53,517 bases of DNA from SAR324 cluster bacterium (GTDB lineage: Bacteria; SAR324; JACQKK01), in assembly GCA_022574555.1 (NCBI GenBank), contig JACZRV010000012.1, positions 1-53,517 of the forward strand, read 5' to 3'. Shown piece by piece: positions 53,476 through 53,517 of this stretch (position 1 is the stretch's first letter; each line of letters starts with the position of its first letter). The notes beneath the pieces are model-generated. The model did not search any database. It was not told where the DNA came from and worked only from the letters and a program-made list of their open reading frames with translations. The position numbers were made by a program, and so were the translations under genes.

Positions 53476-53517
53476 TCGCGCGGCGGATTCCTACGCCGTT
53501 CCCGTCTTACCGCCGTG

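Overview
The window looks like chromosomal DNA of a Gammaproteobacterium of moderately high GC. Supporting signs are an MltD-like lipoprotein transglycosylase, RNase PH, a GatA-fold amidase, a CheA/W/R/B set, RmlC/RmlD/ManC exopolysaccharide enzymes and multihaem cytochrome modules. A respiratory or chemolithotrophic, environmental lifestyle is my inference; genus cannot be read from the sequence. All functions were assigned by reading motifs, without database searches.

Layout. 1-2.8 kb: a truncated dihydropteroate-synthase-like gene (minus strand), a lytic transglycosylase, RNase PH and tRNA-Pro(TGG). 2.8-5 kb: an island-like patch after the tRNA with an orphan protein carrying an Ada-like Cys motif, a 155-bp MITE-like inverted-repeat element and a minimal, atypical tyrosine recombinase. 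5-9.5 kb: a YceI-like protein, then a tight CCA-adding-enzyme-like / zinc-finger / amidase set ending at a terminator. 9.5-12.4 kb: a tight TPR / acetyltransferase / histone-deacetylase-fold operon.

12.5-23.3 kb (minus strand): a surface polysaccharide locus, in transcription order manC, a 1488-residue protein with GT2, methyltransferase, GT4 and GT2 regions, rmlC, an SDR epimerase, rmlD, and a second glycosyltransferase. Both glycosyltransferase proteins carry five copies of the same roughly 45-50-residue motif (FDxxYY ... NPLxHY). 23.3-26.4 kb is sparse and AT-rich, with a kelch-propeller lipoprotein between two long gaps.

26.4-34.5 kb: a chemosensory cluster (MCP, cheA, cheW, cheR, cheB) without cheY; CheA has two HPt domains and an extra helical domain. 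34.6-37.4 kb: a BadH-like SDR and an ABC-F ATPase. 37.5-38.8 kb: a class III cyclase pseudogene abutting an AT-rich HNH nuclease gene. 38.8-43.4 kb: a D-aminoacylase-like amidohydrolase, a TPR protein overlapping a frameshifted HEPN gene, a DUF1330-like protein and a PilZ protein.

43.6-47.6 kb (minus strand): a four-gene electron-transfer module, transcribed as tetrahaem cytochrome, second tetrahaem cytochrome, Tat-exported four-cluster ferredoxin and NrfD-type quinone-linked membrane subunit, with no terminal reductase beside it. 49-52 kb: an IorA/IorB-type molybdenum hydroxylase. The window ends with a secreted MORN-like repeat protein.

The best leads for something poorly described are the unassigned cytochrome/FeS/NrfD module, the TPR-HEPN pair, the repeat-bearing glycosyltransferases, and the TPR/GNAT/deacetylase operon.
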